NCBI RefSeq assembly: GCF_008704535.1
Contig: NZ_CP023701.1
Location: 5,312,001 to 5,376,000 of the forward strand
Direction of reading: 5' to 3'
Source of the DNA: Streptomyces subrutilus
GTDB taxonomy: Bacteria; Actinomycetota; Actinomycetes; Streptomycetales; Streptomycetaceae
DNA length: 64,000 nucleotides
The notes under the pieces are model-generated. The model made no database searches. It saw only the letters and a program-made list of their open reading frames with translations, and was not told the DNA's origin. The stretch's first letter is position 1; the number at the start of each line of letters is the position of its first letter. Positions 42,551-54,047 of this stretch are shown here, piece by piece. A program made the position numbers and the translations under genes.

Positions 42551-43177
42551 TCAGGCGCGCGGTGCGCACCCCAGAACGTGCCGTTTCACCAGCAGCCCGA
42601 TCTCCGGATCCTGGCTGCGGAACGCCTCGACGAGGGCCTCGTGCTCCTCCGCGTAGGACTTCTGGACCGTTCCCAGCCACCGGATGGACAGGGCCGTGAA
42701 CACCTCGATGCCCAGGCTCTCCCACGTGTGCAGCAGCACGCTGTTCCCGGCCGCCCGGACCAGCTCCCGGTGGAACCCCACCGTGTGCCGCACCTGCGCG
42801 GTGCCGTCCTCGCTGCGGTCGGCCTCCCACAGGGCCGCCACGTGCGGCTCCAGGGCCGTGCAGTCGGCCGCCAGCCGGGGCGCGGCCAGCTCGGCAGCGA
42901 TCTGCTCCAGGCCGGCCCGGACCGGATAGATCTCCTCCAGGTCCGCCGCCGAGAGGTTCCGTACGCGCACGCCCTTGTTCGGCGCCGACTCGATGAGCCG
43001 CAGCGTCTCCAGCTCGCGCAGGGCCTCGCGCACGGGCGTCTGGCTGACCTCCAGCTCCACGGCGATCCGGCGCTCCACGATCCGCTCGCCGGGCTTCCAG
43101 CGCCCGCTGACGATCCCCTCCACGATGTGCTCGCGGATCTGCTCGCGCAGCGAGTGCACGACGGGTGGGGTGATCAT
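42551..43177 (-). CDS. GntR-family (FCD) regulator
   Basis: A 208-residue regulator with a GntR winged helix (REQIREHIVEGIVSGRWKPG, RRIAVELEVSQTPVREALREL) and an FCD-type all-helical sensor domain (DLEEIYPVRAGLEQIAAELAA, VGFHRELVRAAGN). FCD proteins sense organic acids, and its position upstream of aceE suggests pyruvate or a related acid. AGGAG lies about 11 nt before ATG 43177. Confidence 0.9.
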   Translation of the reverse strand: MITPPVVHSLREQIREHIVEGIVSGRWKPGERIVERRIAVELEVSQTPVREALRELETLRLIESAPNKGVRVRNLSAADLEEIYPVRAGLEQIAAELAAPRLAADCTALEPHVAALWEADRSEDGTAQVRHTVGFHRELVRAAGNSVLLHTWESLGIEVFTALSIRWLGTVQKSYAEEHEALVEAFRSQDPEIGLLVKRHVLGCAPRA

Positions 43178-43239
43178 CGGGGCTTCATCTCCTGATGGCT
43201 GAGCAGGGGGCGTGCGGGCCTGATGCGTAGACAATACGG

Positions 43240-43278
43240 CGGCGCCCCCGTCCGGAAGCATTCCGGACGGGGGCGCCG
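43240..43278 (-). terminator. sucB terminator
   Basis: A perfect 18-bp stem (43240-43257 with 43261-43278) with a 3-nt loop starts 28 nt after the sucB stop. Confidence 0.9.
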
Positions 43279-43306
43279 ATGGTGAGGCTGGTAACAAGCC
43301 GAACGG

Positions 43307-45091
<1,785 letters not shown>

Positions 45092-45148
45092 GGTTTCAGT
45101 TGCTCCTAACGAATGTGCGGAAGTGGTCGTCGCGCCCGTGACTGTGGA

Positions 45149-46537
45149 TTAGTCGTGGGAGTGAAGCGGCTTGCCGGCCAGGGCCAGGTGGGCCTCGCCG
45201 AGCGCTTCGTTCTGGGTCGGGTGCGCGTGGATGAGCTGCGCGACCTCGGCCGGCAGAGCCTCCCAGTTGTAGATCAGCTGGGCCTCGCCGACCTGCTCGC
45301 CCATCCGGTCACCGACCATGTGGACGCCGACCACGGCACCGTCCTTGACCTGGACGAGCTTGATCTCGCCCGCGGTCTTGAGGATCTTGCTCTTGCCGTT
45401 GCCCGCGAGGTTGTACTTCAGCGCCACGACCTTGTCCGCGCCGTAGATCTCCTTGGCCTTGGCCTCGGTGATGCCGACGGACGCGACCTCGGGGTGGCAG
45501 TAGGTGACGCGCGGGACGCCGTCGTAGTCGATCGGGACGGTCTTGAGACCGGCCAGACGCTCTGCGACCAGGATGCCCTCGGCGAAGCCGACGTGCGCGA
45601 GCTGGAGGGTCGGGACGAGGTCGCCGACGGCCGAGACGGTCGGCACGTTGGTCTGCATGTACTCGTCGACCAGCACGTAGCCGCGGTCCATCGCGACGCC
45701 CTGCTCCTCGTAGCCCAGGCCCTGCGAGACCGGTCCGCGGCCGATCGCCACCAGCAGCACCTCGGCCTCGAAGGTCTTGCCGTCGGCCAGCGTCACGCGG
45801 ACGCCGTCCTCGGTGTACTCGGCCTTGTCGAAGAAGGTGCCCAGGTTGAACTTGATCCCGCGCTTGCGGAACGCGCGCTCCAGCAGCTTGGAGCTGTTCT
45901 CGTCCTCGACCGGCACGAGGTGCTTGAGGCCCTCGACGACGGTGACGTCGGTGCCGAAGGACTTCCACGCGGAGGCGAACTCGACGCCGATGACGCCGCC
46001 GCCCAGCACGACCGCGGACTTCGGCACGCGGTCCAGGACCAGCGCGTGGTCCGAGGAGATGATGCGGTTGCCGTCGATGTTCAGGCCCGGCAGCGACTTC
46101 GGCACGGAGCCGGTCGCCAGCAGGACGTGGCGGCCCTGGACACGCTGGCCGTTCACGTCGACGGAAGTCGGGGAGGAGAGGCGGCCCTCTCCCTCGATGT
46201 AGGTCACCTTGCGGGAGGCGACCAGGCCCTGCAGGCCCTTGTACAGGCCCGAGACGACCTCGTCCTTGTACTTGTGCACACCCGCGATGTCGATGCCCTC
46301 GAAGGAGGCCTTGACACCGAACTGGGCGGCTTCGCGCGCCTGGTCCGCGATCTCACCGGCGTGCAGCAGAGCCTTCGTGGGGATGCAGCCGTTGTGCAGG
46401 CAGGTGCCGCCGAGCTTGTTCTTCTCGATCAGCGCAACGTCGAGACCCAGCTGGGACGCGCGGAGAGCCGCGGCGTAACCGCCACTGCCACCGCCGAGGA
46501 TCACTAGGTCGAAAACGGTGCTGGCGTCGTTCGCCAC
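45149..46537 (-). CDS. lpdA: Dihydrolipoamide dehydrogenase (E3)
   Basis: A 462-residue FAD flavoenzyme that reoxidises dihydrolipoyl groups using NAD. It shows LVILGGGSGGYAAALRAS, the redox disulfide GGTCLHNGC (Cys46/Cys51), the NAD motif VVLGGGVIGVEFAS and the catalytic HAHPTQNEALGEAHL. GTG 46537 has GGAGG 7 nt upstream. It heads the operon whose next gene is sucB. Confidence 0.96.
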   Translation of the reverse strand: MANDASTVFDLVILGGGSGGYAAALRASQLGLDVALIEKNKLGGTCLHNGCIPTKALLHAGEIADQAREAAQFGVKASFEGIDIAGVHKYKDEVVSGLYKGLQGLVASRKVTYIEGEGRLSSPTSVDVNGQRVQGRHVLLATGSVPKSLPGLNIDGNRIISSDHALVLDRVPKSAVVLGGGVIGVEFASAWKSFGTDVTVVEGLKHLVPVEDENSSKLLERAFRKRGIKFNLGTFFDKAEYTEDGVRVTLADGKTFEAEVLLVAIGRGPVSQGLGYEEQGVAMDRGYVLVDEYMQTNVPTVSAVGDLVPTLQLAHVGFAEGILVAERLAGLKTVPIDYDGVPRVTYCHPEVASVGITEAKAKEIYGADKVVALKYNLAGNGKSKILKTAGEIKLVQVKDGAVVGVHMVGDRMGEQVGEAQLIYNWEALPAEVAQLIHAHPTQNEALGEAHLALAGKPLHSHD

Positions 46538-46779
46538 GTCACGTCCTCCATGCATGTGCGCCGGGCACCGGTCCTCTGTGACCGGGCGGCGGCTGGTAAT
46601 CGGCCGCTAGTTTCTTCGGCCCTGTGGTGGGGGCCCTGTCCTGCCGAGAACCCATCTTCGCATTTGTCGGGGGAACGCGGGACGCCGGGCCCACGATGTG
46701 GCCGGTCGTTCCGCCCGAAGCAGTGGTTACCCGTGCGTAGAAAGCTACGGATTTCGTTGTGAGCTGAACGGATATGACC
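46538..46779. other. lpdA upstream region
   Basis: About 240 bp between lpdA and the pepA terminator. No gene is seen. It must hold the lpdA promoter and leader, but I cannot assign boxes with confidence. Confidence 0.5.
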
Positions 46780-46822
46780 GCACCCCGGCCCTTGATCTCC
46801 GTTCGATCAAGGGCCGGGGTGC
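46780..46822 (-). terminator. pepA terminator
   Basis: A perfect 18-bp stem (46780-46797 with 46805-46822) with a 7-nt loop starts 38 nt after the pepA stop. Confidence 0.9.
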
Positions 46823-46860
46823 GTCACGCGTCACATCGGGCGCGGGGTGGGGTCCGCGGG

Positions 46861-48387
46861 TCAGCCCAGGTCGCCCGTGGCGGTGCGCTCGGCCAGCCGG
46901 ACCAGGGTGCGGACGGCGGAGCCGGTGCCGCCCTTGGGGGTGTAGCCGTAGGGCGCGCCCTCGTGGAAGGCCGGGCCCGCGATGTCGAGGTGGGCCCAGG
47001 TGATGCCCTCGCCGACGAACTCCTGGAGGAAGAGGCCGGCCAGCAGGCCGCCGCCCATCCGCTCGCCGATGTTCTGCAGGTCGGCGGTGGGGGAGTCCAT
47101 GCTCTTGCGCAGGTCCGCGGGGAGCGGCATCGGCCACGAGGCCTCGCCGACCTCCTCGGCGATCTCGTGCACGGAGGTGCGGAAGGCGTCGTCGTTGGCC
47201 ATGATGCCGAAGGTGCGGTTGCCCAGGGCGAGCACCATGGCGCCGGTCAGCGTGGCGACGTCGACGATCGCGTCCGGGTTCTCCTCGGACGCCTTGGTCA
47301 GCGCGTCCGCGAGGACCAGGCGGCCCTCGGCGTCCGTGTTGAGGACCTCGACGGTCTTGCCGCTGTACATGCGCAGCACGTCACCGGGGCGGGTGGCGGA
47401 GCCCGACGGCATGTTCTCGGCGAGCGCGAGCCAGCCGGTGACGTTGACCCGCAGGCCCAGCTTCGCGGCCGCGACGACGGCGGCGAACACGGCGGCGGCG
47501 CCGCTCATGTCGCACTTCATCGTCTCGTTGTGGCCGGCCGGCTTCAGGGAGATGCCGCCCGAGTCGTAGGTGATGCCCTTGCCGACGAAGGCCAGGGTCT
47601 TCTCCGCCTTGGGGTGCGTGTAGGAGAGCTTCACCAGGCGCGGCGGGTTCTCGGAGCCCTTGCCGACGCCGACGAGACCGCCGTAGCCGCCCTTGACCAG
47701 GGCCTTCTCGTCCAGGACCTGGACCTTGATGCCGTTCTCCTTCGCGGTCGCGGAGGCGACGGCGGCGAAGGCCTCGGGGGTGAGGTCGTTCGGCGGGGTG
47801 TTGATCAGGTCGCGGGCAATGTTGACCTCGGCGGCGACGATCGCGGCGCGCTCGGCCGCGGCCTTGTGCTCCTTGTCGCGCGGCTTGGCGCCCAGCAGGG
47901 CGACCTCGGCCAGCGGCAGCTTGGGGCCGTTGTTCCCGGCCTTCTTCTCGCCTCCCTGGTAGGCGGTGAAGGCGTAGGCGCCCAGCAGCGCGCCCTCGGC
48001 GACGGCGGTCACGGCGGACGCGTCGTCGAGGGGGAGGGAGAAGGCGGCCTTCTTCGCTCCGTGCAGGGCGCGGGCGGCGGCGCCGGCGGCGCGGCGCAGC
48101 ACCTCCTCGTCGTACGACTCGTCGGTCTCCGGCAGGGAGCCGAGTCCGACCGCCAGCACGACCGGGACCTTGAAGCCGTCCGGGGCCGGGAGCTTGGTGA
48201 TCTCGCCTTCGGAGCCGGAGGCCCCGAGCGCTTCGAGCACGGAGGCGAGCTTGCCGGCGTACGCGGTGTCCACGGCCTCGGCGCCCGCGGCGGCGACCGG
48301 GCCCTTGGGGCCCTTCGCCACGCCGACCACGAGGGCGTCGGCGCGCAGCGTCGCCGCGCCGGCAGTGCTGAGAGTCAGAGCAGTCAC
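46861..48387 (-). CDS. pepA: Leucyl aminopeptidase
   Basis: A 508-residue M17 leucine aminopeptidase with two metal ions that removes N-terminal residues from peptides. The signature NTDAEGRLVLADAL and GKGITYDSGGISLKPAGHNETMKCDM are present, with AAVFAAVVAAAKLG following. The N-terminal third is variable as in the family. GTG 48387 lacks a clear ribosome-binding site; TACCAT about 75 nt upstream may be its -10 box. Confidence 0.96.
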   Translation of the reverse strand: MTALTLSTAGAATLRADALVVGVAKGPKGPVAAAGAEAVDTAYAGKLASVLEALGASGSEGEITKLPAPDGFKVPVVLAVGLGSLPETDESYDEEVLRRAAGAAARALHGAKKAAFSLPLDDASAVTAVAEGALLGAYAFTAYQGGEKKAGNNGPKLPLAEVALLGAKPRDKEHKAAAERAAIVAAEVNIARDLINTPPNDLTPEAFAAVASATAKENGIKVQVLDEKALVKGGYGGLVGVGKGSENPPRLVKLSYTHPKAEKTLAFVGKGITYDSGGISLKPAGHNETMKCDMSGAAAVFAAVVAAAKLGLRVNVTGWLALAENMPSGSATRPGDVLRMYSGKTVEVLNTDAEGRLVLADALTKASEENPDAIVDVATLTGAMVLALGNRTFGIMANDDAFRTSVHEIAEEVGEASWPMPLPADLRKSMDSPTADLQNIGERMGGGLLAGLFLQEFVGEGITWAHLDIAGPAFHEGAPYGYTPKGGTGSAVRTLVRLAERTATGDLG

Positions 48388-48733
48388 GGTGGTGAGGTCT
48401 CGCTTCCGTATGTATGTGTGGGCCGAGTGGGTGGACGGCCATCCGTGGCGATGGTATTCCGGCCCGGCCGCCGCCGGAAATGAGCCTACGCGTACGGACT
48501 CGTCCGCACGCCACTCGAAGGTTTGGGAAGTTGTTCGATCATCGGGCCGACGGGTTCACCCGTCTGTGGCGTCTGTTCCAGGTTTGCCGTTCCGGCCCGA
48601 CGCGGTCCGAAAGACTCGGTCCACTCTCGCAAGGGGACAGGGGGTTCCCTTGCATGGATTCCACAGTGCCTCCCCGGCCCGGCCGTCCGCCCAGGGCCGC
48701 TGTCGAGGGATGCCTGCGGGGGGAAAGGCCGAC
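48388..48733. other. Divergent upstream region, pepA and the CE18-like deacetylase
   Basis: No gene seen in 346 bp. On the minus strand a pepA promoter can be drawn (TTTCCG, 18 nt, TACCAT). Toward the deacetylase lies an inverted repeat of 9-bp arms with one mismatch, GCAAGGGGA (48629-48637) and TTCCCTTGC (48645-48653), a candidate operator about 80 bp before its start. Confidence 0.5.
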
Positions 48734-50764
48734 ATGGTCAACAAGAACCGGATGAACAGGGTCGCCGCCGCCATGGCCGCGGCGGCCCTGGTGTCCGTGG
48801 TCCTGCCCGCCGCGACCGCCCAGGCGGCCGCGGCGCCACCGCGCATCGACCTGAAGGTGCTCGTCGTCGACGACGGCGGCAGCTCGGTCGAGGCCATCAC
48901 CGCCGAACTCCGCGACACCGGGGTGCCGTTCACCCGTGTCCGGCTGGGCGGCAGCGGCCGCCCGGTCATCAACGCGGCCTACCTCAGCGACACGGTCGAC
49001 GGCCGCCCGCGCGCCAGGTTCCAGGGCGTGGTCCTGCCCAACGAGAACCCGTTCGGGGAGGGTTCGGCCGAGATGGCGGCGCTCACCGCCTACGAGACGG
49101 CCTACGGGATCCGCCAGGTCGACGCGTACACCTGGGCCCACCCGGGCGTCGGGCTGGAGTACACCGACAACGGCGGCTACAGCGGCCGGCTCGACGGCAC
49201 CCGGGCCGCCGTCACCGCCGCGGGCCGGGCCGGCCCCTTCGGATACCTGGGCGGGGCCGTCACCTTCGAGGACAACTCCGCCCTCGTGCCCGAGAGCTAC
49301 GGCTTCATGGGCAGGCCGCGGGCCGGCTACACCAGCTACCTCGACGCCCCCGTCGGCTCCGGCCGGGCCTCGCTCGTCGGCGAGTACACCCACGACGGGC
49401 GCAGCGAACTGGTCGTCACCTTCGGCTACAACCAGTACCAGCAGCAGTTCCGGCTGCTCGCCCGGGGCATCGTCGAATGGCTCACCCAGGGCGTCCACCT
49501 CGGCCAGGAGCGCAACTACTTCGCGGTCCACGTCGACGACGTCTTCGCCCCCGACGCCCGCTGGAGCAAGGAGCTCAACTGCACGCCGGGCGACTACGCC
49601 TGCGCCGGCGGCGAGGGCCGGGAGAGCACCATCCGGATGACCGCCGACGACGCCCGGTACGCGGCGCAGTGGCAGAGCGCGAAGAACTTCAAGCTCGACC
49701 TGCTCTTCAACGCGGGCGCCGGCGAGGAGTGGAAGGCCGAGCACGGCGGCACGGACGCGCTGACCGCCCAGCTGGTGGCCGACCGGGCCGGGTACCGGTG
49801 GATGAACCACACCTACACGCACCCCTTCCTCGGCTGCGTCCAGGACACCACCACCTCGCCCTGGACCTGCGTCAAGAACGCCCAGGGCGCCGTCCAGTAC
49901 ATGAGCCGCGCCGAGATCTCCGCGCAGATCCGCGACAACAACAACTGGGCCGCCGCCAAGGGCATCACCACCGACCGCACCGAGCTGGTCACCGGCGAGC
50001 ACTCCGGCCTCAAGACCCTGCCGCAGCAGCCCGTCGACAACCCCAACCTGGCCGGCGCGCTCGCCGACAACGGCGTCAAGTGGGCCGGCAGCGACAACTC
50101 CCGCGAACCGGACCAGCGCGCGGTCGGCGCCGCCCTGACCGTCCCGCGCCACCCGATGAACGTCTACTACAACACGGGCACCAACGCGGAGATGGCCGAC
50201 GAGTACAACTGGATCTACACCAGCCGCGCCGACGGCGGCAGCGGCCTCTGCGAGGACAACCCGGCGACCTCCACCTGCCTGCCGGCCCCGGTCGACCCGG
50301 TCACCGGCTACCTGGACCACATCGTCCCCCAGGAGGCCCGGACCGCCCTGCGGCACGTCCTCGCCAACGACCCGCGCCCGCACTACGTCCACCAGTCCAA
50401 CCTCGCCGAGGACCGCACCCTCTACCCGGTGCTCGACCAGGTCCTCGACACCTACCGCACGCTCTACGCGCCCAGCGCGCCGATCGTCAACCAGAGCATG
50501 AAGGACACCGGCGTCGAGCTCGGCCGCCGCGCCGCCTGGGACAAGGCGCTCGCCGAGAACAAGGTCACCGCCTACCGCATCGGCACCACCGTGACCGTCA
50601 AGGCGCCCTCCGGCGTCGACGCCCCGGTCACCGCCCCGACCGGCACCCGAAAGCAACTGCTGCTCGGCACGACCGACTTCGGCACCGCCTACGCCGGCAC
50701 GCGCTCCACGTGGACCTCGCCCGAGCTGCTCCAGAGCGCCGTCACGCTCAGGCTGCCCGGCTGA
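48734..50764 (+). CDS. Secreted Agd3-like (CE18-type) polysaccharide deacetylase
   Basis: A 676-residue secreted protein: signal peptide (RVAAAMAAAALVSVVLPAAT), an N-terminal non-catalytic domain (VLVVDDGGSSVEAI, GVVLPNENPF, SYLDAPVGSG) and a NodB-like catalytic domain whose metal/base residues are HVDDVF (Asp268, Asp269) and NHTYTH (His359, His363). This layout matches the galactosaminogalactan deacetylase Agd3 of Aspergillus. It should de-N-acetylate an extracellular galactosamine polymer. AAAGG lies 5 nt before ATG 48734. It heads the five-gene polysaccharide cluster, 104 bp before the PelF-like gene. Confidence 0.8.
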   Translation: MVNKNRMNRVAAAMAAAALVSVVLPAATAQAAAAPPRIDLKVLVVDDGGSSVEAITAELRDTGVPFTRVRLGGSGRPVINAAYLSDTVDGRPRARFQGVVLPNENPFGEGSAEMAALTAYETAYGIRQVDAYTWAHPGVGLEYTDNGGYSGRLDGTRAAVTAAGRAGPFGYLGGAVTFEDNSALVPESYGFMGRPRAGYTSYLDAPVGSGRASLVGEYTHDGRSELVVTFGYNQYQQQFRLLARGIVEWLTQGVHLGQERNYFAVHVDDVFAPDARWSKELNCTPGDYACAGGEGRESTIRMTADDARYAAQWQSAKNFKLDLLFNAGAGEEWKAEHGGTDALTAQLVADRAGYRWMNHTYTHPFLGCVQDTTTSPWTCVKNAQGAVQYMSRAEISAQIRDNNNWAAAKGITTDRTELVTGEHSGLKTLPQQPVDNPNLAGALADNGVKWAGSDNSREPDQRAVGAALTVPRHPMNVYYNTGTNAEMADEYNWIYTSRADGGSGLCEDNPATSTCLPAPVDPVTGYLDHIVPQEARTALRHVLANDPRPHYVHQSNLAEDRTLYPVLDQVLDTYRTLYAPSAPIVNQSMKDTGVELGRRAAWDKALAENKVTAYRIGTTVTVKAPSGVDAPVTAPTGTRKQLLLGTTDFGTAYAGTRSTWTSPELLQSAVTLRLPG

Positions 50765-50810
50765 CGCTCCCGAGAGCCGTCACCCGCACGCGCGACCCGT
50801 ACCACCTAGC

Positions 50811-50839
50811 GCCGGCGCTCCGAACCCATGGGCGCCGGC
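50811..50839 (+). terminator. Weak stem-loop between the deacetylase and PelF-like genes
   Basis: An 8-bp GC stem (50811-50818 with 50832-50839) and 13-nt loop is followed by CCCCTTTT. It may attenuate rather than end transcription into the next gene. Confidence 0.4.
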
Positions 50840-50868
50840 CCCTTTTCCGTCCTGGGGGGACACACCGC

Positions 50869-52383
50869 ATGAGCCATGGGCGTCATGTCACCATGCTCAC
50901 CGAAGGCACCTACCCGCACGTCCACGGCGGCGTCAGCACCTGGTGCGACCAGCTGGTCCGCGGCATGCCGGAGGTCGACTTCAACGTCATAGCCCTGACC
51001 GGCTCCGGACGGGAGCCGGTCACCTGGGACCTGCCGCGCAACGTCTACCGGCACACCGCCGTACCGCTCTGGGGGCCGCCCCCCGGGCGCGGGCGCCGCT
51101 CGGCCCTGCGGGGCCGGGCCCACCGCCGCTTCACCGAGGTGTACGAAACCTTCCTGCACTCCCTGCTCGACCCGGCCCACGGCGGCTTCTCCGCCGCCCT
51201 GCGCGAACTGGCCCTGCTCGCCCGGGCCGGCCGGCTCGCCCCGGCCCTGCGCTCCGAGTCCGCGCTCCGCCTGCTGATGACGCTCTGGACCCGCCCCGGC
51301 CTGGCCACCGCCGCGGCCCGCCCCACCATCCACGACGCGCTCACCGCCACCGACCTGCTGGAACACGCGCTGCGCCCGCTCGCCGTCCGCATCCCGCCCG
51401 ACAGCGTCGCGCACGCCGTCAGCAGCGGCCTGGCCACCCTCCCCGCGCTCGCCGCCGCCTACCTCGACAAGGTGCCCTTCCTCCTCACCGAGCACGGCAT
51501 CTACCTGCGCGAGCGCTACCTCGGCTACCGCAGCGAGGCCCAGCGCTGGCCCGTCAAGGCCCTCGTGCTCGGCTTCTACCGCGAGCTCAACACCGAGGGG
51601 TACCGGCGGGCCGACCTGATCACCCCGTGCAACCAGTACAACCGCCGCTGGGAGGAGCGCGGGGGCGCCGCGACCGACCGGATCCGCACCGTGTACAACG
51701 GCGTCGACCCGCACGCCTTCCCCGACGCGGGACCCGAGCCCGAGGTGCCCACCCTCAGCTGGTGCGGCCGGATCGACCCGATCAAGGACCTCGAAACCCT
51801 CATCCGCGCCTATGCCTTCATGCGCGAGGAGCTGCCCGCCCTGCGGCTGCGGCTCTTCGGACCGGTCCCGGCCGGCTGCGAGGAGTACAAGCTGCGCCTG
51901 GAGAAGCTGGCCGCCGAACTCGGCGTCGGCGACGGCATCACCTACGAGGGCCGCATCGAGCAGGTGGCCCGGGCCTACGCGGCCGGCTCCGTCGTGATGC
52001 TCTCCTCCATCAGCGAGGGCTTCCCCTTCAGCATCATCGAGGCCATGTCCTGCGGCCGCACCACCGTCTCCACCGACGTCGGCGGGGTCCGCGAGGCCGT
52101 CGGCGACACCGGCCTGGTCGTCCCGCCGCGCGAGCCCGAGACCATGGCCCGCGCCACCCTCGCCCTGCTCCGCGACGACGCCCGCCGCGCCGAGCTCGGC
52201 CGGATGTCCCGGCAGCGGGTGGTGGAGAAGTTCACCCTCCACCAGTCCGTGGACGGCTTCCGGCACATCTACCGGGAACTCGCCGACCAGCCCGTCCTGC
52301 CCGTCCACGAGGGCGACGGCTGGACACAGCGGCTCGCCGCCCCCTGGTACCGCGAACTCGCCGCCGACGGGAGCCCGTGGTGA
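50869..52383 (+). CDS. pelF: PelF-like GT4 glycosyltransferase
   Basis: A 504-residue cytoplasmic glycosyltransferase. It starts with the PelF-type MLTEGTYPHVHGGVSTWCDQLVRGMPEVDF, has FLLTEHGIYLRERYL, the donor-domain pattern TVYNGVDP, SWCGRIDPIKDLETLI, and the GT4 ESG motif SEGFPFSIIEAMSCG with its EX7E glutamates. PelF uses UDP-GalNAc/GlcNAc to build Pel; polymer identity here is inferred. GGGGGGA lies 8 nt before ATG 50869. The stop overlaps the next gene's start. Confidence 0.88.
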   Translation: MSHGRHVTMLTEGTYPHVHGGVSTWCDQLVRGMPEVDFNVIALTGSGREPVTWDLPRNVYRHTAVPLWGPPPGRGRRSALRGRAHRRFTEVYETFLHSLLDPAHGGFSAALRELALLARAGRLAPALRSESALRLLMTLWTRPGLATAAARPTIHDALTATDLLEHALRPLAVRIPPDSVAHAVSSGLATLPALAAAYLDKVPFLLTEHGIYLRERYLGYRSEAQRWPVKALVLGFYRELNTEGYRRADLITPCNQYNRRWEERGGAATDRIRTVYNGVDPHAFPDAGPEPEVPTLSWCGRIDPIKDLETLIRAYAFMREELPALRLRLFGPVPAGCEEYKLRLEKLAAELGVGDGITYEGRIEQVARAYAAGSVVMLSSISEGFPFSIIEAMSCGRTTVSTDVGGVREAVGDTGLVVPPREPETMARATLALLRDDARRAELGRMSRQRVVEKFTLHQSVDGFRHIYRELADQPVLPVHEGDGWTQRLAAPWYRELAADGSPW

Positions 52384-53951
52384 GCGGATCGCTCTGGCTC
52401 AAGGACCCCGGCCGGGAGGACGGCCGCCCGGCCGCCCGCGGCGCGCTCCCGGCCGTCCCGCGGCCCCGGCGCACCGCCGCCGTCGCCGCGGCCCCGGCCG
52501 CACCGGGCGCCGACCCGATGGACGAACTCGCCGACCGGCTGGGCGGGTTCGTCGCCTCCGCCGTGCACCCCGACGAGATAGCCGCCGTCCTCGAATCCGA
52601 CGGCATGACCGACGAGTACATCCGGCTCACCTACGGCCGCCGCGACTCCTTCGCCCTCGCCGAGGACCTCTACCGCCGGGTGCCCCGCTCCTTCCCGGAG
52701 CCCGAGGGCGCCCCCGACCCCTGGAAGGTCTCCCTCACCGCCTGTCTGCTGCGCGGAGTGGTCTTCGCCCTGCCCGGCCTGGCCTACGTGCTCGGCGCGC
52801 CCCTGCTCGACGGCCCGAAGGACCGGCTCGGGCTGCCCGCCGGCACCCTGACCCTGCTCGCCGGCGCGCTCATCGGCTGGGTCTGGGACCAGACCCTCTC
52901 GCACCGGGCCTACTCCCGGCTCGGCCTCGGCGACCGTGCCGCCGCCGGGCGGACCCTGCTCGCCGGGGCCCCCGCCGGAGCCCTGCTGGGCACCGCCGCC
53001 GCACTGTCGGTGCCCGGCGGGCCGCCCTTCTCGTACGTCTTCGCCGCCGGGCAGTCCCTGTACGTCGGCGCCGCCACCGTCCTGCTCGTCCTCGGCCGGG
53101 AGCGGCTGCTGCTCGCCGCGCTCGCGCCGATGGCCGCGGGGGCGGTGCTCGCGCTGTTCGCCGACCTCCCGGTGCCGGTCCGCACCGCCCTGCTCGCCGT
53201 GTCCCTGGCCGCCGCCTGCGCCCTGGCCGTACGGGAGCTGCCCGTCGCCGGCGCGGTGCGCGCGGCCGCGGCGCGCGGGAGGGGACGGGCGGGGCGCCGG
53301 CCGGGCGCCGGGCCGGTGCGCTGGCGGGTGCTGCGCGGGGCCGAGGAGGAGCGCACCCCGCGCGGGCCCCGGCTCGGGGACTCGGTGCCGTACGGGGTCT
53401 TCGGCCTCGGCACCGGCCTGCTCGTGCTGTACGCGGCCCTCGGTGAGGTGCTCGCCGGCGGCCCCGCCGAGGCCGTCGCCGCCCCCTCCGCGGTGGCCCT
53501 CACCCTCAGCATGGGCCCCGCCGAATGGCTGCTCCACCGGTTCCGCAGCGGCAGCCTCGCCGGACTGCGGGCGGCCCGCTCGCCCCGCGGCTTCCGGCGC
53601 CGGATGCTCACCACCCTCGCCCGCTGCCTCGCCGGCTACCTGCTGGTGCTGACGGCCCTGGGCGCCACCGGCACCCTGCTCTGGCCGGGCGCCCCCGGCC
53701 TCACGGGGGTCCGGACGGCCACCCTGCTGCTGCTCGGCACCGTGATGTGGACCGGGCTGCTCCTGCAGTCCTTCGGCGCGGTCCGGCCCGCCGCCGTCGT
53801 CTGCGCCGCGGCGGCCGTCGCGCAGAGCCTCGCCCTGCTCACCGGGGCGGGGCAGCCGCGCACGGTCCAGCTGGTGGTGGCGGGCGCCGCGGCCGCCGCC
53901 CTGGCCGCCCTGGTCTGCCTGCTCCTCGGCCGCGCCACGGCGCACCGGTGA
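52380..53951 (+). CDS. Polytopic membrane protein of the polysaccharide cluster, unknown family
   Basis: A 523-residue protein with a 110-residue hydrophilic N-terminal region (DPMDELADRLGGFVASAVHPDEIAAVLESDGMTDEYIRLTYG) followed by about ten to twelve hydrophobic segments, interrupted by a basic loop near residue 300. GTG 52380 overlaps the pelF stop (GTGA) with GGGAG 6 nt upstream, so it is made with PelF. By position it may be the polymer translocator that PelG or PelE is in other systems, but I recognise no PelG motif. Confidence 0.72.
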   Translation: MSGSLWLKDPGREDGRPAARGALPAVPRPRRTAAVAAAPAAPGADPMDELADRLGGFVASAVHPDEIAAVLESDGMTDEYIRLTYGRRDSFALAEDLYRRVPRSFPEPEGAPDPWKVSLTACLLRGVVFALPGLAYVLGAPLLDGPKDRLGLPAGTLTLLAGALIGWVWDQTLSHRAYSRLGLGDRAAAGRTLLAGAPAGALLGTAAALSVPGGPPFSYVFAAGQSLYVGAATVLLVLGRERLLLAALAPMAAGAVLALFADLPVPVRTALLAVSLAAACALAVRELPVAGAVRAAAARGRGRAGRRPGAGPVRWRVLRGAEEERTPRGPRLGDSVPYGVFGLGTGLLVLYAALGEVLAGGPAEAVAAPSAVALTLSMGPAEWLLHRFRSGSLAGLRAARSPRGFRRRMLTTLARCLAGYLLVLTALGATGTLLWPGAPGLTGVRTATLLLLGTVMWTGLLLQSFGAVRPAAVVCAAAAVAQSLALLTGAGQPRTVQLVVAGAAAAALAALVCLLLGRATAHR

Positions 53952-54047
53952 GCGCCCGCGCGGACCCGTACCCGCGGCCGCCCCCGCGACCCCGGCCCCG
54001 CACCCCGTTGACCCCGCACCCGTGACCCCGTACGAGGAGATGGACCC

